Positions 52,114 to 61,961 of a DNA stretch of 64,000 bases are shown here, piece by piece. The notes under the pieces were generated by a model. That model was given only the letters and a program-made list of their open reading frames with translations, was not told the DNA's origin and searched no databases. The stretch comes from Cryomorpha ignava. GTDB lineage: Bacteria > Bacteroidota > Bacteroidia > Flavobacteriales_D > Cryomorphaceae. Made by a program: the position numbers and the translations under genes. The stretch lies in contig NZ_JAAGVY010000020.1 in the NCBI RefSeq assembly GCF_010686655.1, positions 17,485-81,484 on the forward strand. Reading direction: 5' to 3'. The stretch's first letter is position 1; every line of letters starts with the position of its first letter.

Positions 52114-53754
52114 TTACGAAATTGGGGGGTCTTCCGCTGTTGGAAAGTCTGGAAGTGGATTTAACTCTTCTAAAATGTCTGGATGTGGCTTATTATATTT
52201 AAGAAGTGAATCGTTTTTCATATCTTCAGGTAGCCTTTTGTCTATTTGTGGCAATGGTTCATACTTTTTTGGTTTACTCGGTATGTCTTGTTGTTGGTCT
52301 AACGGATTAGGCGGTAATTCGAAGTACATCTTTTCCATAGGATCAATTTCATTCGGATCGATCTCAATGGGCACGAAATTATCAGGAGTAAGTGGTCTAT
52401 CATTTTTTAATATGGGCTTAGGCTCACTTGATGGTTTTTCATTATTTAACAAGGGTTTTTCTTTATGTTTTTCAGGGTCAGCTGCTTCTAAGCCTTCAAG
52501 TTCTACCATTTGAATAACTTTATTCTCGCTAAAAGCATAAGTGCTATTCCAAGGATAATCCCTAAATAACGGATCAACCGCAAAGAACCTTCCCAATCTT
52601 GGATCATGCATTCTGTACTTGTAATTGAGCGAGTTACCACTTCCTTTTATCTCATCGTCCTTCTCTTGTCCCTGGAACCCATACCGATACCCACCACTAG
52701 CCATTTCACCTTCTTCACCTTCAAAATCACCACAACCCATTCCATAAAGTTCATCCACCTCCGTAGCATCCAAAGCTCGATGGTAAACCACAAATTCATC
52801 AAAACCGGCTTCCAGATACTTCCCATTATCCATCTTACCTATCAATATCTCACGCGCCGGATTATTATTAATCGCTCCCGTACCTACCGCTTGGGTTGCA
52901 ATCAAACTGCCATCAATATAAAGCTTGATATTAGACCCTTCGCGCACTCCTACCAAATGATACCATGAGCCTATTGCTAACGGACTGCCCGCTGCTGTGT
53001 ATTTCGTTGTACCAATCTCTATAGCAAACTGCGGAGGGTTACTACCCGAGCCACCATTTGATATAGCCAAATACCACTCATTATTACCTGGCTGCTGGCC
53101 AGAATGCCACTTACCTGCGGCTATCGTATGATTCCAACTGCTATTGTTAACCAATTTCTTAACCCAAATACCAACCGTGAAATCAGTAGATCCAAAATCA
53201 AAGTCAGCATGATCTGCTATTTCGATGTAGGAGTTGGTGTTTCCGGCAGATTTAAGTGCTTCGCCAGGATCGCCGTCCCGGTCGTTTATATTTGTCATGC
53301 TGTTCAAAGTCGCATCATGCCCACTGCCATTCGCCTCTACACCGTCACCATCAAAACACCATCTAAAGTCTGGTGCCAAGGGATTGACTTCACCCGTGCT
53401 TCCTGCAGTATAATTCGGCTCAAAGCTTTTTCGTGTTACACCAAAAGGCGAGTAATCATAAGCTCCTTCTATGATTGCGTTAAAACCGTCGATTGTTCCA
53501 TCACTATTCGCATCAAGAGGTATCTTGTTGGCGTTAACTACCGTTGTTACATTGCCCAGGTGGTTCTTTAATTCATATTTGCGAGAGCCCCTCCACACAG
53601 GTTGAAAGTTTGCCGTACTTACCGCAGGAACAGGATAAACCGTGTCAGGATAGGTGTACATGCCTACCCTATCGCTGCCATATATATGGCGCTCACCAAC
53701 AGTATAAACAATGCTCTCTGCCACCGTGTCGATATTTGCTTTATAAGTTGCCAT
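52114..53754 (-). CDS. RHS fragment with LamG-like insert, module D
   Basis: 546 residues from an internal ATG ([20 protein letters not shown]). Residues 1-95 are RHS strands ([38 protein letters not shown]). Residues about 110-300 form a LamG/concanavalin-like insert ([60 protein letters not shown]). The RHS core then follows ([34 protein letters not shown]). The tip after [11 protein letters not shown] (about 125 residues) is very Pro/Lys/Glu-rich and disordered, unlike an enzyme. The 5' RHS part was cut at the same point as in modules B and C. Confidence 0.78.
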   Translation of the reverse strand: MATYKANIDTVAESIVYTVGERHIYGSDRVGMYTYPDTVYPVPAVSTANFQPVWRGSRKYELKNHLGNVTTVVNANKIPLDANSDGTIDGFNAIIEGAYDYSPFGVTRKSFEPNYTAGSTGEVNPLAPDFRWCFDGDGVEANGSGHDATLNSMTNINDRDGDPGEALKSAGNTNSYIEIADHADFDFGSTDFTVGIWVKKLVNNSSWNHTIAAGKWHSGQQPGNNEWYLAISNGGSGSNPPQFAIEIGTTKYTAAGSPLAIGSWYHLVGVREGSNIKLYIDGSLIATQAVGTGAINNNPAREILIGKMDNGKYLEAGFDEFVVYHRALDATEVDELYGMGCGDFEGEEGEMASGGYRYGFQGQEKDDEIKGSGNSLNYKYRMHDPRLGRFFAVDPLFRDYPWNSTYAFSENKVIQMVELEGLEAADPEKHKEKPLLNNEKPSSEPKPILKNDRPLTPDNFVPIEIDPNEIDPMEKMYFELPPNPLDQQQDIPSKPKKYEPLPQIDKRLPEDMKNDSLLKYNKPHPDILEELNPLPDFPTAEDPPIS

Positions 53755-53763
53755 GACGTTTCT

Positions 53764-53820
53764 CCCGATGGGTCGGGATGGTAATTTCTAAAGTTCTGCT
53801 AAGGCAGAAACTTTGAAATT
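53764..53820. repeat. Two-hairpin REP-like element, copy in module D
   Basis: CCCGA-TGGG-TCGGG (53764-53777) is followed by AATTTCTAAAGTTCTGC paired with GCAGAAACTTTGAAATT (53783-53820). The same element is found at 56742-56798 and 59895-59951, always just 5' of the MATYKAN start. Confidence 0.8.
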
Positions 53821-53924
53821 TCTCACATTCGCATCACGAATATAATCATACCCTCGTAAAAAATATAATAAAACAAAAATTTATGGTAGGATGCCGAGGA
53901 AATAGCTGTTTAGTCCAATTTTTT

Positions 53925-54004
53925 TTATTGGACTATTACAGATATACAATCGGTATAATTTGAATACAGTAATGTGCCTGATGGGCTGTAAACTTTCTTA
54001 GCAT
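53925..54004 (-). pseudogene. Truncated RHS strand, 5' remnant of module D
   Basis: Only AKKVYSPSGTLLYSNYTDCI and SVIVQ followed by TAA remain. It begins directly after the stop of the module C immunity gene, so the junction is exact. The same peptide ends the longer 5' parts of modules B and C. Between it and 53754 the sequence has two more A bases than in B and C and is otherwise diverged. Confidence 0.75.
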
Positions 54005-54700
54005 CTATCGATCATTTTCAAGCAATATACCTTCTTTCCAATACTGAACTGTAGAAATAGTTCCATCTTCATTATAGAAGATTTTCTTACCATCAATTTT
54101 ATCGTTTTTATAAAACCATTGTGCCCTTATACTGCCATTACTGTAAAAATCTTGATATATTTCATTTGTTTTATCATCTCTAAATTCTTGAAACACTGCC
54201 AAACTTCCATTGGGATAATATTCTTTGTAATAACCATCTTTCAAACCATTATTATAAATCATCTCTGAAAATAATTCACCTGTTTTATAGTATCGATATT
54301 GCATTCCATTCGGAACAACAAAACCTTCTGAAATCGTATTTAGTGATAAGTCTCGCTCAAATTCGTAGATGTGACCTTTCCTATCATTAGGAGTTATTAT
54401 GGAAATAAAATTCACACAGTAGCCTGATTCATCGAAACCCAAATAAACAGCAACTGAGTCAAAATCAACCCATACTGTTTTAAGCCTGTTCTTACCATGA
54501 AAAGTTTGCGATGAAAAAATATCTCCATTGCGATACACTTCTCGAAGCGAATACTCTTTTTGATTTGGATCCCATTCTGGTACTGAGTCTATAACAACGC
54601 TATCAACCTCAAAAAACACCTCTCTGTAATTTACATTTTGCGCAGAGATACCACTGTGGTAAAACCAAATAAAGCATGTAATGACTATTACTTTTTTCAT
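54005..54700 (-). CDS. YwqK-like MORN-repeat immunity protein, module C
   Basis: 231 residues with a signal peptide (MKKVIVITCFIWFYHSGISAQ). From about residue 125 on there are MORN-type repeats: GMQYRYYKTGELFSEMIYNN, GLKDGYYKEYYPNGSLAVFQ, DFYSNGSIRAQWFYKNDKID, GKKIFYNEDGTISTVQYWKE. These are the hallmark of YwqK-family antitoxins that neutralise RHS-type and other polymorphic toxins. It starts one base after the module C tip stop. The best-supported immunity protein here because the family is known for this role. The signal peptide suggests protection in the periplasm or at the surface. Confidence 0.85.
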   Translation of the reverse strand: MKKVIVITCFIWFYHSGISAQNVNYREVFFEVDSVVIDSVPEWDPNQKEYSLREVYRNGDIFSSQTFHGKNRLKTVWVDFDSVAVYLGFDESGYCVNFISIITPNDRKGHIYEFERDLSLNTISEGFVVPNGMQYRYYKTGELFSEMIYNNGLKDGYYKEYYPNGSLAVFQEFRDDKTNEIYQDFYSNGSIRAQWFYKNDKIDGKKIFYNEDGTISTVQYWKEGILLENDR

Positions 54701-54701
54701 A

Positions 54702-56732
54702 TTAAAAGGATACTGAAGTAGTTTTTCTCATTTCTTTTTTACCTTGTTGATTTTGATCCCCACTTTCTGCTCTTGAAGGTAAGGGAATAGTTGTCAAATT
54801 AGGGTTTCCGGTAGCAAATGATTCACCTTTTGACACTAATTTGAATATATTATCAGCTTGAACGATTGAACCTGCTTTTCCTCCACGAGACAAACCTGGC
54901 GGTATAGGCAAACCACTACCTTGTAAAAATCTTTGACCAGGGTTTTGTGGAGTTAGATTAAACCCAAGTGGCAAATTTGGTTCTAATGACGGCGCATTCC
55001 CTGATGACGTTTCTGCAATTCCACTAAGACCATTAACCTGAGACCTCACTTGATTCCCTCTAGAATCTAAAGCTATGCGCTGCCCAGTAGGAAATGGTTG
55101 AGTTAAAGTTTTATCTATACTTCGGTTATCACCATTGATGGATATTTGAGTTTGCCAACCAGCTCCTACGGGAATCGCTCGAGCAACAGACATATTCTCG
55201 GTCAATGTAAAAGCAGACGAGCCTGGTGCAGTATTACCAACATTAGCAGCACTTCCCGGCGCCACATAATTGCCAATCAAAGAACCAGTGTAAGCCGCCA
55301 CAGCAATTCCATTTGTACCTACAGTGACATCGGTATTATGAATGAGTTGTGTAGTACCCACGCCAAATGTAGTTCTATCAGAGCCTTGAACTGATGTAAC
55401 AACCTGTATCTGTGTTCTATAAACATTTCCTACCGCATCTATATAACGCGTTCTAATGAACTCTTCTTTTCCGTCTAAATCAATCGCAATAATTGGTTTA
55501 TTACCTGCAAATTGATAAGGCGAGTAATATGGAAATTGCATGGTTAATGGATCCACACTTAAAAATCTCCCCAACCTTGTATCCTGTATTCGGGCTTTAT
55601 AATTGATTGAGTTTCCTCTCCCTTTCACTTCATCATCTTTCTCCATCCCATTGAACCCATACCGATACCCTCCACTAGCCAATTCACCTTCGGCACCTTC
55701 AAAATCACCACAACCCATTCCATAAAGCTCATTAACCTCCGTAGCATCCAATGCCCGATGATAAACCACAAACTCATCAAAACCGGCTTTGAGAAACTTT
55801 CCGTTGCCCATCAAACCCAGTAATATATTGCGCGAAGGGACGGTGTTCACCACGGCCGCGCCCACATATTTGGTGCCAACCAACGTACCATCAACATACA
55901 GCTTAATGTAATCGCCTTCGCGCACGCCCACCAAGTGATACCAATCACCCACCGGTAGTGCCGTGCCTGCCGCCGTGTACTTGGTACTGCCGGCCTGGAT
56001 GGCAAACTGTGGCGGGTTATTGCCCGAGCCACCATTTGATATGGCTAGATACCATTCATTTTGGCTCGCCTGCTGACCAGAGTGCCACTTACCGGCAGCA
56101 ATAGTATGATTCCAGTTACTATTAAGCGCCAAACGCTTCACCCAAATACCAACCGTAAAATCATTTCCTCCAAAAACTAAATCCGCATCATGCTGAATTT
56201 CCATGTAAGAATTAGCGTTTCCTTGCGATTCAAGAGCATTGCCCGCCTGGCTGTTTCGGTCTGCGGTGGTGTTCATGCTATACAAAGTCGCATCATGCCC
56301 ACTGCCATTCGCCTCTACCCCATCCCCATCAAAACACCATCTAAAATCAGGTGCCAACGGATTGGCTTCACCGCTGCTTCCTGCCGTATAATTCGGCTCA
56401 AAGCTTTTTCGCGTTACACCAAAGGGTGAGTAGTCATAAGCCGCTTCAATTATTGCGTCAAAGCCGTCTATCACTCCATCGGCATCGTCGTCTAGCGGTA
56501 TCTTATTTGCGTTAATTACGGTGGTTACGTTGCCAAGGTGGTTCTTGAGTTCATATTTGCGATAACCCCGCCACACAGGCATAAAGTCTTCCGTGCTTGC
56601 TGCAGGCACAGGATAAACCGTATCGGGATAATTGTACATTCCAACGCGGTCGCTGCCGTAAATATGACGCTCATCTACTGTATAAACAGTACTCTCTGCT
56701 ACCGTGTCGATATTTGCTTTATAAGTTGCCAT
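54702..56732 (-). CDS. RHS fragment with LamG-like insert and tip, module C
   Basis: 676 residues from [20 protein letters not shown]. The same order as in modules B and D: RHS strands, LamG-like insert ([20 protein letters not shown]), RHS core (YRYGFNGMEKDDEVKGRGNS, DTRLGRFLSVDPLTMQFPYY, YQFAGNKPIIAIDLDGKEE). The tip of about 257 residues (RTRYIDAVGNVYRTQIQVVT ... AETSSGNAPSLEPNLPLGFN ... KKEMRKTTSVSF) has no recognised catalytic motif. In the LamG part the protein differs from B and D at many positions while B and D match, so exchange between copies has been uneven. A YwqK-type immunity gene follows directly. Confidence 0.8.
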   Translation of the reverse strand: MATYKANIDTVAESTVYTVDERHIYGSDRVGMYNYPDTVYPVPAASTEDFMPVWRGYRKYELKNHLGNVTTVINANKIPLDDDADGVIDGFDAIIEAAYDYSPFGVTRKSFEPNYTAGSSGEANPLAPDFRWCFDGDGVEANGSGHDATLYSMNTTADRNSQAGNALESQGNANSYMEIQHDADLVFGGNDFTVGIWVKRLALNSNWNHTIAAGKWHSGQQASQNEWYLAISNGGSGNNPPQFAIQAGSTKYTAAGTALPVGDWYHLVGVREGDYIKLYVDGTLVGTKYVGAAVVNTVPSRNILLGLMGNGKFLKAGFDEFVVYHRALDATEVNELYGMGCGDFEGAEGELASGGYRYGFNGMEKDDEVKGRGNSINYKARIQDTRLGRFLSVDPLTMQFPYYSPYQFAGNKPIIAIDLDGKEEFIRTRYIDAVGNVYRTQIQVVTSVQGSDRTTFGVGTTQLIHNTDVTVGTNGIAVAAYTGSLIGNYVAPGSAANVGNTAPGSSAFTLTENMSVARAIPVGAGWQTQISINGDNRSIDKTLTQPFPTGQRIALDSRGNQVRSQVNGLSGIAETSSGNAPSLEPNLPLGFNLTPQNPGQRFLQGSGLPIPPGLSRGGKAGSIVQADNIFKLVSKGESFATGNPNLTTIPLPSRAESGDQNQQGKKEMRKTTSVSF

Positions 56733-56741
56733 GACGTTTCT

Positions 56742-56798
56742 CCCGATGGGTCGGGATGGTAATTTCTAAAGTTCTGCTAAGGCAGAAACTTTGAAATT
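56742..56798. repeat. Two-hairpin REP-like element, copy in module C
   Basis: Same two hairpins as at 53764-53820, identical or nearly so, 9 nt 5' of the MATYKAN ATG (56732). Just beyond it the RHS strand YIRDAN can be read. Confidence 0.8.
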
Positions 56799-56900
56799 TC
56801 TCACATTCGCATCACGAATATAGCCATACCCACGGAAAAAATAAAATAAACCAAAGATTTCTGGTATGATACCGAGGAAATAGCTGTTTAGTCCAATTTT

Positions 56901-57362
56901 TTATTGGACTATTACAGATATACAATCGGTATAATTAGAATATAGTAAAGTGCCAGATGGACTGTAAACTTTCTTAGCCAATCTGTTTCCCGATGGGTCG
57001 TAAGTAAAGGTTAAGTCTCTCTCGGCACTGCTGCCGGCGCGCAATATCGCCCGTATCTTCCCGTCGTTGCGCCAGTCTATATAGTTTATCTCTTCCTGCG
57101 CATCGTATATTAGCTGACCCAGTTCGTCGTATCGGTAATTGTTATCCGTAGCCACATTGTCTGATGTTCCATCAAAGTCACCCATATCGTCAATATCATC
57201 GTCAAAGGCGGTTTCGATTACGCTGTCTTTAACGTGGTAAAGCCGGTTTCTTCGTTTATTTCCACTCACACCTAAATCATACTTATAAGTAAGGCTGTCT
57301 ATTTCAGTGCCGCTCTCGTCTTTGCGAAGTTGTTTTTCTATGTTTCCATTAATTAAGCTGCG
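56901..57362 (-). pseudogene. Truncated RHS strands, 5' remnant of module C
   Basis: The frame starts SLINGNIEKQLRKDESGTEI right after the stop of the module B immunity gene, so the first aligned residue is an internal RHS strand. It continues through RNRLYHVKDSVIETAFDDDI, NYRYDELGQLIYDAQEEINY, FTYDPSGNRLAKKVYSPSGT and ends SNYTDCISVIVQ. It aligns with the last 150 residues of the module B 5' part. No start codon of its own is convincing. Confidence 0.8.
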
Positions 57363-57857
57363 TCAAACATTCCATTCGGGAAACCTATCTCTGACATAAT
57401 CAGTTACTTTAGGCTTGTTCTCGGCAATAAGTAAATTTTTTATACTAAACAGATTTTTTTCATAGTTTTTTCTAACGTCTGTAATTGAACTTAAAGAAAA
57501 TAGCAACTGCTGTTGAACCTCATCATCTTCTGAATACAATTCTAATAATCCCAAAATTCCATTCTCAATAGGATATCCGTAACATTTTCCAAGACACCAC
57601 GCCGTGGTGATGGCAAATGGAAACCTATTGTTTAATCGATAAAAGAAATAATAAACTAAGATACTTGTGAATTCGTCAGTAAGCCTTAATTTTATGAGAT
57701 TATCTTCATCAAAGAGAATGGAATAATCTTCGTTATATCTACTTTGAGTATGCCTTTCGGTTAATAAGCCTAAATCTTTTAAAGCATACATTGCTGTTTT
57801 TCCAGTGGTATTTTCCGATTTACGAATTACTTTAAATATTTCCTTTAGTGTATCCAT
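57363..57857 (-). CDS. Candidate immunity protein of RHS module B
   Basis: 164 residues, no signal peptide and no membrane segment, so cytoplasmic. Mostly helical (MDTLKEIFKVIRKSENTTGK ... DEVQQQLLFSLSSITDVRKN). No family recognised. It starts 21 bp after the module B tip. It differs from the other four partners in being cytoplasmic, so the module B toxin may act inside the target cell. Confidence 0.65.
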   Translation of the reverse strand: MDTLKEIFKVIRKSENTTGKTAMYALKDLGLLTERHTQSRYNEDYSILFDEDNLIKLRLTDEFTSILVYYFFYRLNNRFPFAITTAWCLGKCYGYPIENGILGLLELYSEDDEVQQQLLFSLSSITDVRKNYEKNLFSIKNLLIAENKPKVTDYVRDRFPEWNV

Positions 57858-57878
57858 TCTTAGAGTATTAATAAATAT

Positions 57879-59885
57879 TTATTGTCGCAAGCTATGCCCT
57901 CTTAAAGCTTCAACTTCTATTCTATATAGAATTCCTTTATAATAAAATTCATGTGATAGATTCATTTGCGTATGACCCGGCACTATACCATAAGGGGGCG
58001 CATTTGCGACTCGAGCTGCCATTTTTTGAAATGCAGCAGCAAACTGTGGACTCATAACTAATTTTTTATGTTTGGATAAAGCTTGCGAATACACTGAATG
58101 TAGTGCAACATCCGCTTGCAAAACTGTAACGCCAACAGAAGCAAAATTATTAGCACTTTGACTAGCAATATTCGATTCCCCTGTCTGGAATTGCACTCGA
58201 AGAGTAGCCATATCTTCTTTCGCAACTCCTTTAACCTCATCAGGAAAAACAATAAATTCCTTGTTTCCAGGGCTATAGGGGTTCGTGTCAGCAGTGCCAA
58301 AAAGTGACCAAAGAGCAATTAATCCTACGCCTCTGGCATAAGGTGATAAAATAGGAGTAGGGGACGGTTGAACAGGTATTACCCTTGGAGTAGGAACTGG
58401 GATAGTAACAGGTGGAAGTACGAAGGCATTATCAGGTACATTATTTGGGCCACTTGTAATATTATAAGAAGTCTCCTCAGGCAGACCATATACGTCTTCT
58501 CCTGTTGCTCCACATCCTAAACATACTGCCTCTCCTCCAGCAATTGAACCGTCGCCTCCTCTTTCTCCTCCGTTCGGAGCAGTTGATCCAGCTGAACCCA
58601 AAGCATCCCCAGGCTTAACAGGATCTCCTGGATCTAGACCACTCGGATCAATGAAATATATAGGATTATTAGCGAACGAAGCATAAGGGCTTTCCCAATA
58701 CTTTACTACAGGATCTATAGTTAACCATCTTCCTAATCTCGGATCTAGTTCTCTAAAGGGTGTTGTATAGCTATTCCCTTCACCCTTTATCTCATCATCC
58801 TTCTCCATACCGTTAAACCCATAACGATACCCACCACTAGCCATTTCACCTTCAAAATCACCACAACCCATTCCATAAAGTTCATCAACTTCCGTTGCAT
58901 CCAAAGCACGATGGTAAACCACGAACTCATCAAACCCCGCCTCAAGATACTTCCCATTATCCATCTTACCAATCAATATCTCACGCGCCGGATTATTATT
59001 AATCGCTCCGGTACCAACAAACTCGGTATCAATTAAAGTACCATCAATATAAAGCTTGATATTATTCCCTTCACGCACACCTACCAGATGATACCACGAA
59101 CCTGTAGCCAGCGGACTGCCCGCTGCTGTGTATTTCGTTGTACCAATCTCTATAGCAAACTGCGGTGGATTGCTCCCGGAGCCACCATTTGATATAGCCA
59201 GATACCACTCATTATTGCCCGCCTGCTGACCTGAATGCCACTTACCTGCAGCAATCGTATGATTCCAACTGCTATTATTAACCAATTTCTTAACCCAAAT
59301 ACCAACCGTGAAATCAGTAGATCCAAAATCAAAGTCGGCATGATCTGCAATTTCTATATATGAATTGGCATTTCCGGCGGTTTTAAGCGCTTTGCCCGTT
59401 TCACTATTCCGGTCGTCAATTAGAGTCGTACTATACAAAGTTGCATCATGACCACTGCCATTCGCTTCTATCCCATCACCATCAAAACACCATCTAAAAT
59501 CAGGCGCCAATGGATTGGCTTCGCCATTGGTTCCTGCCGTGTAGCTCGGCTCAAAGGTTTTGCGGGTTACTCCAAAAGGTGAGTAATCATACGCCCCTTC
59601 TATTATCGCGTCAAAGCCGTCTATTATTCCATTGTCATCGTCGTCGAGCGGTATCTTATTGGCGTTAACGACTGTGGTTACGTTTCCGAGGTGGTTCTTT
59701 AATTCATATTTGCGGTAGCCGCGCCATACAGGTTGAAAAGAAGCTGTGCTGGCCGCAGGTATTGGATAAACCGTATCGGGATAGTTATACATCCCCACTC
59801 GGTCGCTACCATATATATGGCGCTCACCAACAGTATAAACGATACTCTCTGCCACCGTGTCGATATTTGCTTTATAAGTTGCCAT
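57879..59885 (-). CDS. RHS fragment with LamG-like insert and tip, module B
   Basis: 668 residues from [23 protein letters not shown] strands (1-95), LamG-like insert (about 110-300; [20 protein letters not shown]), RHS core ([51 protein letters not shown]). The tip of about 253 residues begins with a Gly/Pro-rich linker (SIAGGEAVCLGCGATGEDVY, IPVPTPRVIPVQPSPTPILS) and ends VPGHTQMNLSHEFYYKGILY and RIEVEALRGHSLRQ. No catalytic family is recognised. The region before it (60054-61753) holds the rest of the RHS shell, interrupted. Confidence 0.8.
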   Translation of the reverse strand: MATYKANIDTVAESIVYTVGERHIYGSDRVGMYNYPDTVYPIPAASTASFQPVWRGYRKYELKNHLGNVTTVVNANKIPLDDDDNGIIDGFDAIIEGAYDYSPFGVTRKTFEPSYTAGTNGEANPLAPDFRWCFDGDGIEANGSGHDATLYSTTLIDDRNSETGKALKTAGNANSYIEIADHADFDFGSTDFTVGIWVKKLVNNSSWNHTIAAGKWHSGQQAGNNEWYLAISNGGSGSNPPQFAIEIGTTKYTAAGSPLATGSWYHLVGVREGNNIKLYIDGTLIDTEFVGTGAINNNPAREILIGKMDNGKYLEAGFDEFVVYHRALDATEVDELYGMGCGDFEGEMASGGYRYGFNGMEKDDEIKGEGNSYTTPFRELDPRLGRWLTIDPVVKYWESPYASFANNPIYFIDPSGLDPGDPVKPGDALGSAGSTAPNGGERGGDGSIAGGEAVCLGCGATGEDVYGLPEETSYNITSGPNNVPDNAFVLPPVTIPVPTPRVIPVQPSPTPILSPYARGVGLIALWSLFGTADTNPYSPGNKEFIVFPDEVKGVAKEDMATLRVQFQTGESNIASQSANNFASVGVTVLQADVALHSVYSQALSKHKKLVMSPQFAAAFQKMAARVANAPPYGIVPGHTQMNLSHEFYYKGILYRIEVEALRGHSLRQ

Positions 59886-59894
59886 GACGTTTCT

Positions 59895-59951
59895 CCCGAT
59901 GGGTCGGGATGGTAATTTCTAAAGTTCTGCTAAGGCAGAAACTTTGAAATT
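59895..59951. repeat. Two-hairpin REP-like element, copy in module B
   Basis: Same hairpins as at 53764 and 56742. It lies between RHS strand YIRDAN and the strand [10 protein letters not shown], in the same reading frame, and brings a TAG. Confidence 0.8.
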
Positions 59952-60053
59952 TCTCACATTCGCATCACGAATATAGCCATACCCACGGAAAAAATAAAAT
60001 AAACCAAAGATTTCTGGTATGATACCGAGGAAATAGCTGTTTAGTCCAATTTT

Positions 60054-61753
60054 TTATTGGACTATTACAGATATACAATCGGTATAATTTGAATATATCA
60101 ATGTGCCAGATGGGCTGTAAACTTTCTTAGCCAATCTGTTTCCCGAGGGGTCATAAGTAAAAGTTAAGTCTCTCTCGGCACTGCTGCCGGCACGCAATAT
60201 CGCCCGTATCTTCCCGTCGTTGCGCCAGTCTATATAGTTTATCTCTTCCTGAGCGTCGTAAATTAATTGACCCAGTTCGTCGTAACGGTAATTGTTATTG
60301 GTGGCTACATTGTCTGATGTTCCATCAAAGTCACCCATGTCGTCAATATCATCGTCAAAGGCGATTTCCCTTACCGTGTCGTTTACATGGTAAAGCCGGT
60401 TTCGTTTTCTTCCATGCACTCCCTCATCATACTTGTACGATAGACTGTCTATTTCTTTGCCGCTCTCGTCTTTGCGAAGTTGTTTCTCTATATTTCCATT
60501 GGCATCATACCCAAAGGTATTCTCATACATTCCATTATACGTAGTCCCCGCTGCCCACGTATTGGTGCTCGCCTCCAGATCGTCAAAGCTGCGCGCTTCG
60601 CTTATTCTGTGCAACTGGTCATAGACGTATGCATTTCCTATTGAAACCGCGCTGCGATCTGTCGGATCGGTAATGGTATTGACCATTGAACCAATATTCC
60701 CGTTGTAGAGATTGTGCCGGTTCGCATCAAGTTGGCTGCCCACTACCGAGGCTTCAAATCTATCGCTTACCGTATTCCATTTATTGGCTTGATCAATCGG
60801 TTTATAATCACCGGCAAAATAGCCCAGACTCAAACCATATACATCTTTGGCAAAGGTGGCATTGGGGTTGCCCGACTGGTACTGCCCGTCAAGACCCATA
60901 TCGCGTTCTGTATTTAGGCTGTTAGAGTTTATCCCTTTTAACCATCCCTGCAAGGTATAAGCATAATCCATTCCCTGCACCAGGTTCTCACCCAACTCTA
61001 CCCGCGCAAGCGGCCCGTGGTCATAGTAAAAATACTTGGCATATTGGTATCCGTATAATCCTGGGTTCTTATATTTAAATTCCAGCTGGTCCCGCTGTAA
61101 AATGCGGGATTGATGGTTGTAAAGCTTTCGCTTTCGCAAAAGCTAACAACCAGTCGAAGTTGAGCATAAACATTGGATGTCTCCCTACCCGTTGCCGATA
61201 GCAATCTACGCAAAGGATCATGTGTAAAAACCCGCAATAAATCTCCAGGACCTTGGGCATAAGTGTTTGCGGGAGCAGCATCATTTATAGATGTAATTGT
61301 TCCTTCCAGATCGTAGGTGTATTGCAGGTCTTGTCGTATTCCGGCATTCGGGGTATACGTATGACCGCTATGGTTGTAGAGCGCACTTCGCTGCCGCAGT
61401 ACCCTAAAAGTTTTGGGATCGTAAGCATAACGGGTCATAATTTTGTTGCCGTAAGCAATCAATATCCTTTGCCCTCTGGCATTATATGCCACTTCCTTCA
61501 CATACTCCGCTCCATCCATTTTCAGCGAAAGCAATGCTCCTCCCTTGTTGTATTCCGGATGCATCTCTTTCCCCGGCCCATCTCTATCTGCAGGATAGGT
61601 TGCCTTGCGGATGCGGTTCAAGGCATCGTATTCTTGAGTGATGGTATTTTTGTTACTGTCCAGGTGAGCAGGATTAAAGGTGTCCCAATTTACAACATAT
61701 TTTTGATAGGCAGTAAGGGCATCGTCGGTTTGCTTATTGTTTTTGGGTTTTGT
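60054..61753 (-). pseudogene. Broken RHS shell, 5' part of module B
   Basis: The frame begins after a TGA at 61756 with KPKNNKQTDDALTAYQKYVV and has no start. The first 200 residues (NRIRKATYPADRDGPGKEMH, YNARGQRILIAYGNKIMTRY, FTHDPLRRLLSATGRETSNV) look like TcC/TccC-type RHS. Around 61125-61150 it breaks; the sequence continues in a second frame with LEFKYKNPGLYGYQYAKYFY, YDHGPLARVELGENLVQGMD, YAYTLQGWLKGIN..., an RHS of another type. It ends SVIVQ and TAA at 60054. So it is a fusion of two RHS pieces with a frameshift. Confidence 0.8.
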
Positions 61754-61926
61754 TCAGCCCTTAAAATCAGCCTAAATGCAAGCGGAATGGGGCAAAGGAA
61801 AAAAGAGAGAGAAAAAAGAAGGAAAGCAAGGCGGGAAAAGGGATAGCGGAAGAATGGAGCGGGTGTTGATAACTTTTGAGATTGTGAACCTTAGAAGAAC
61901 CAAGACCGAAGGTTTAGGGCATAAAA

Positions 61927-61951
61927 AAGCCCAAGCTGTGAACTTGGGCTT
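61927..61951 (-). terminator. Rho-independent terminator of block A
   Basis: AAGCCCAAG and CTTGGGCTT form a 9-bp stem with a 7-nt loop; on the minus strand a run of T follows. It ends the RHS block A and immunity A unit. The sequence from 61776 to 61862 next to it is almost purely A and G on the plus strand. Confidence 0.85.
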
Positions 61952-61961
61952 AGACGATTTA

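Noticed and set aside
60054..61753. Sequencing error as the cause of the broken RHS frames
   Set aside because: Not fully excluded for the frameshift near 61.1 kb, but the TAA/TAG interruptions are the same in two modules and lie in inserted sequence, so error is unlikely there.
61253..61846. 197-residue plus-strand frame opposite the RHS shell
   Set aside because: Lies antisense to clear RHS coding sequence and ends in a purine-rich tract.
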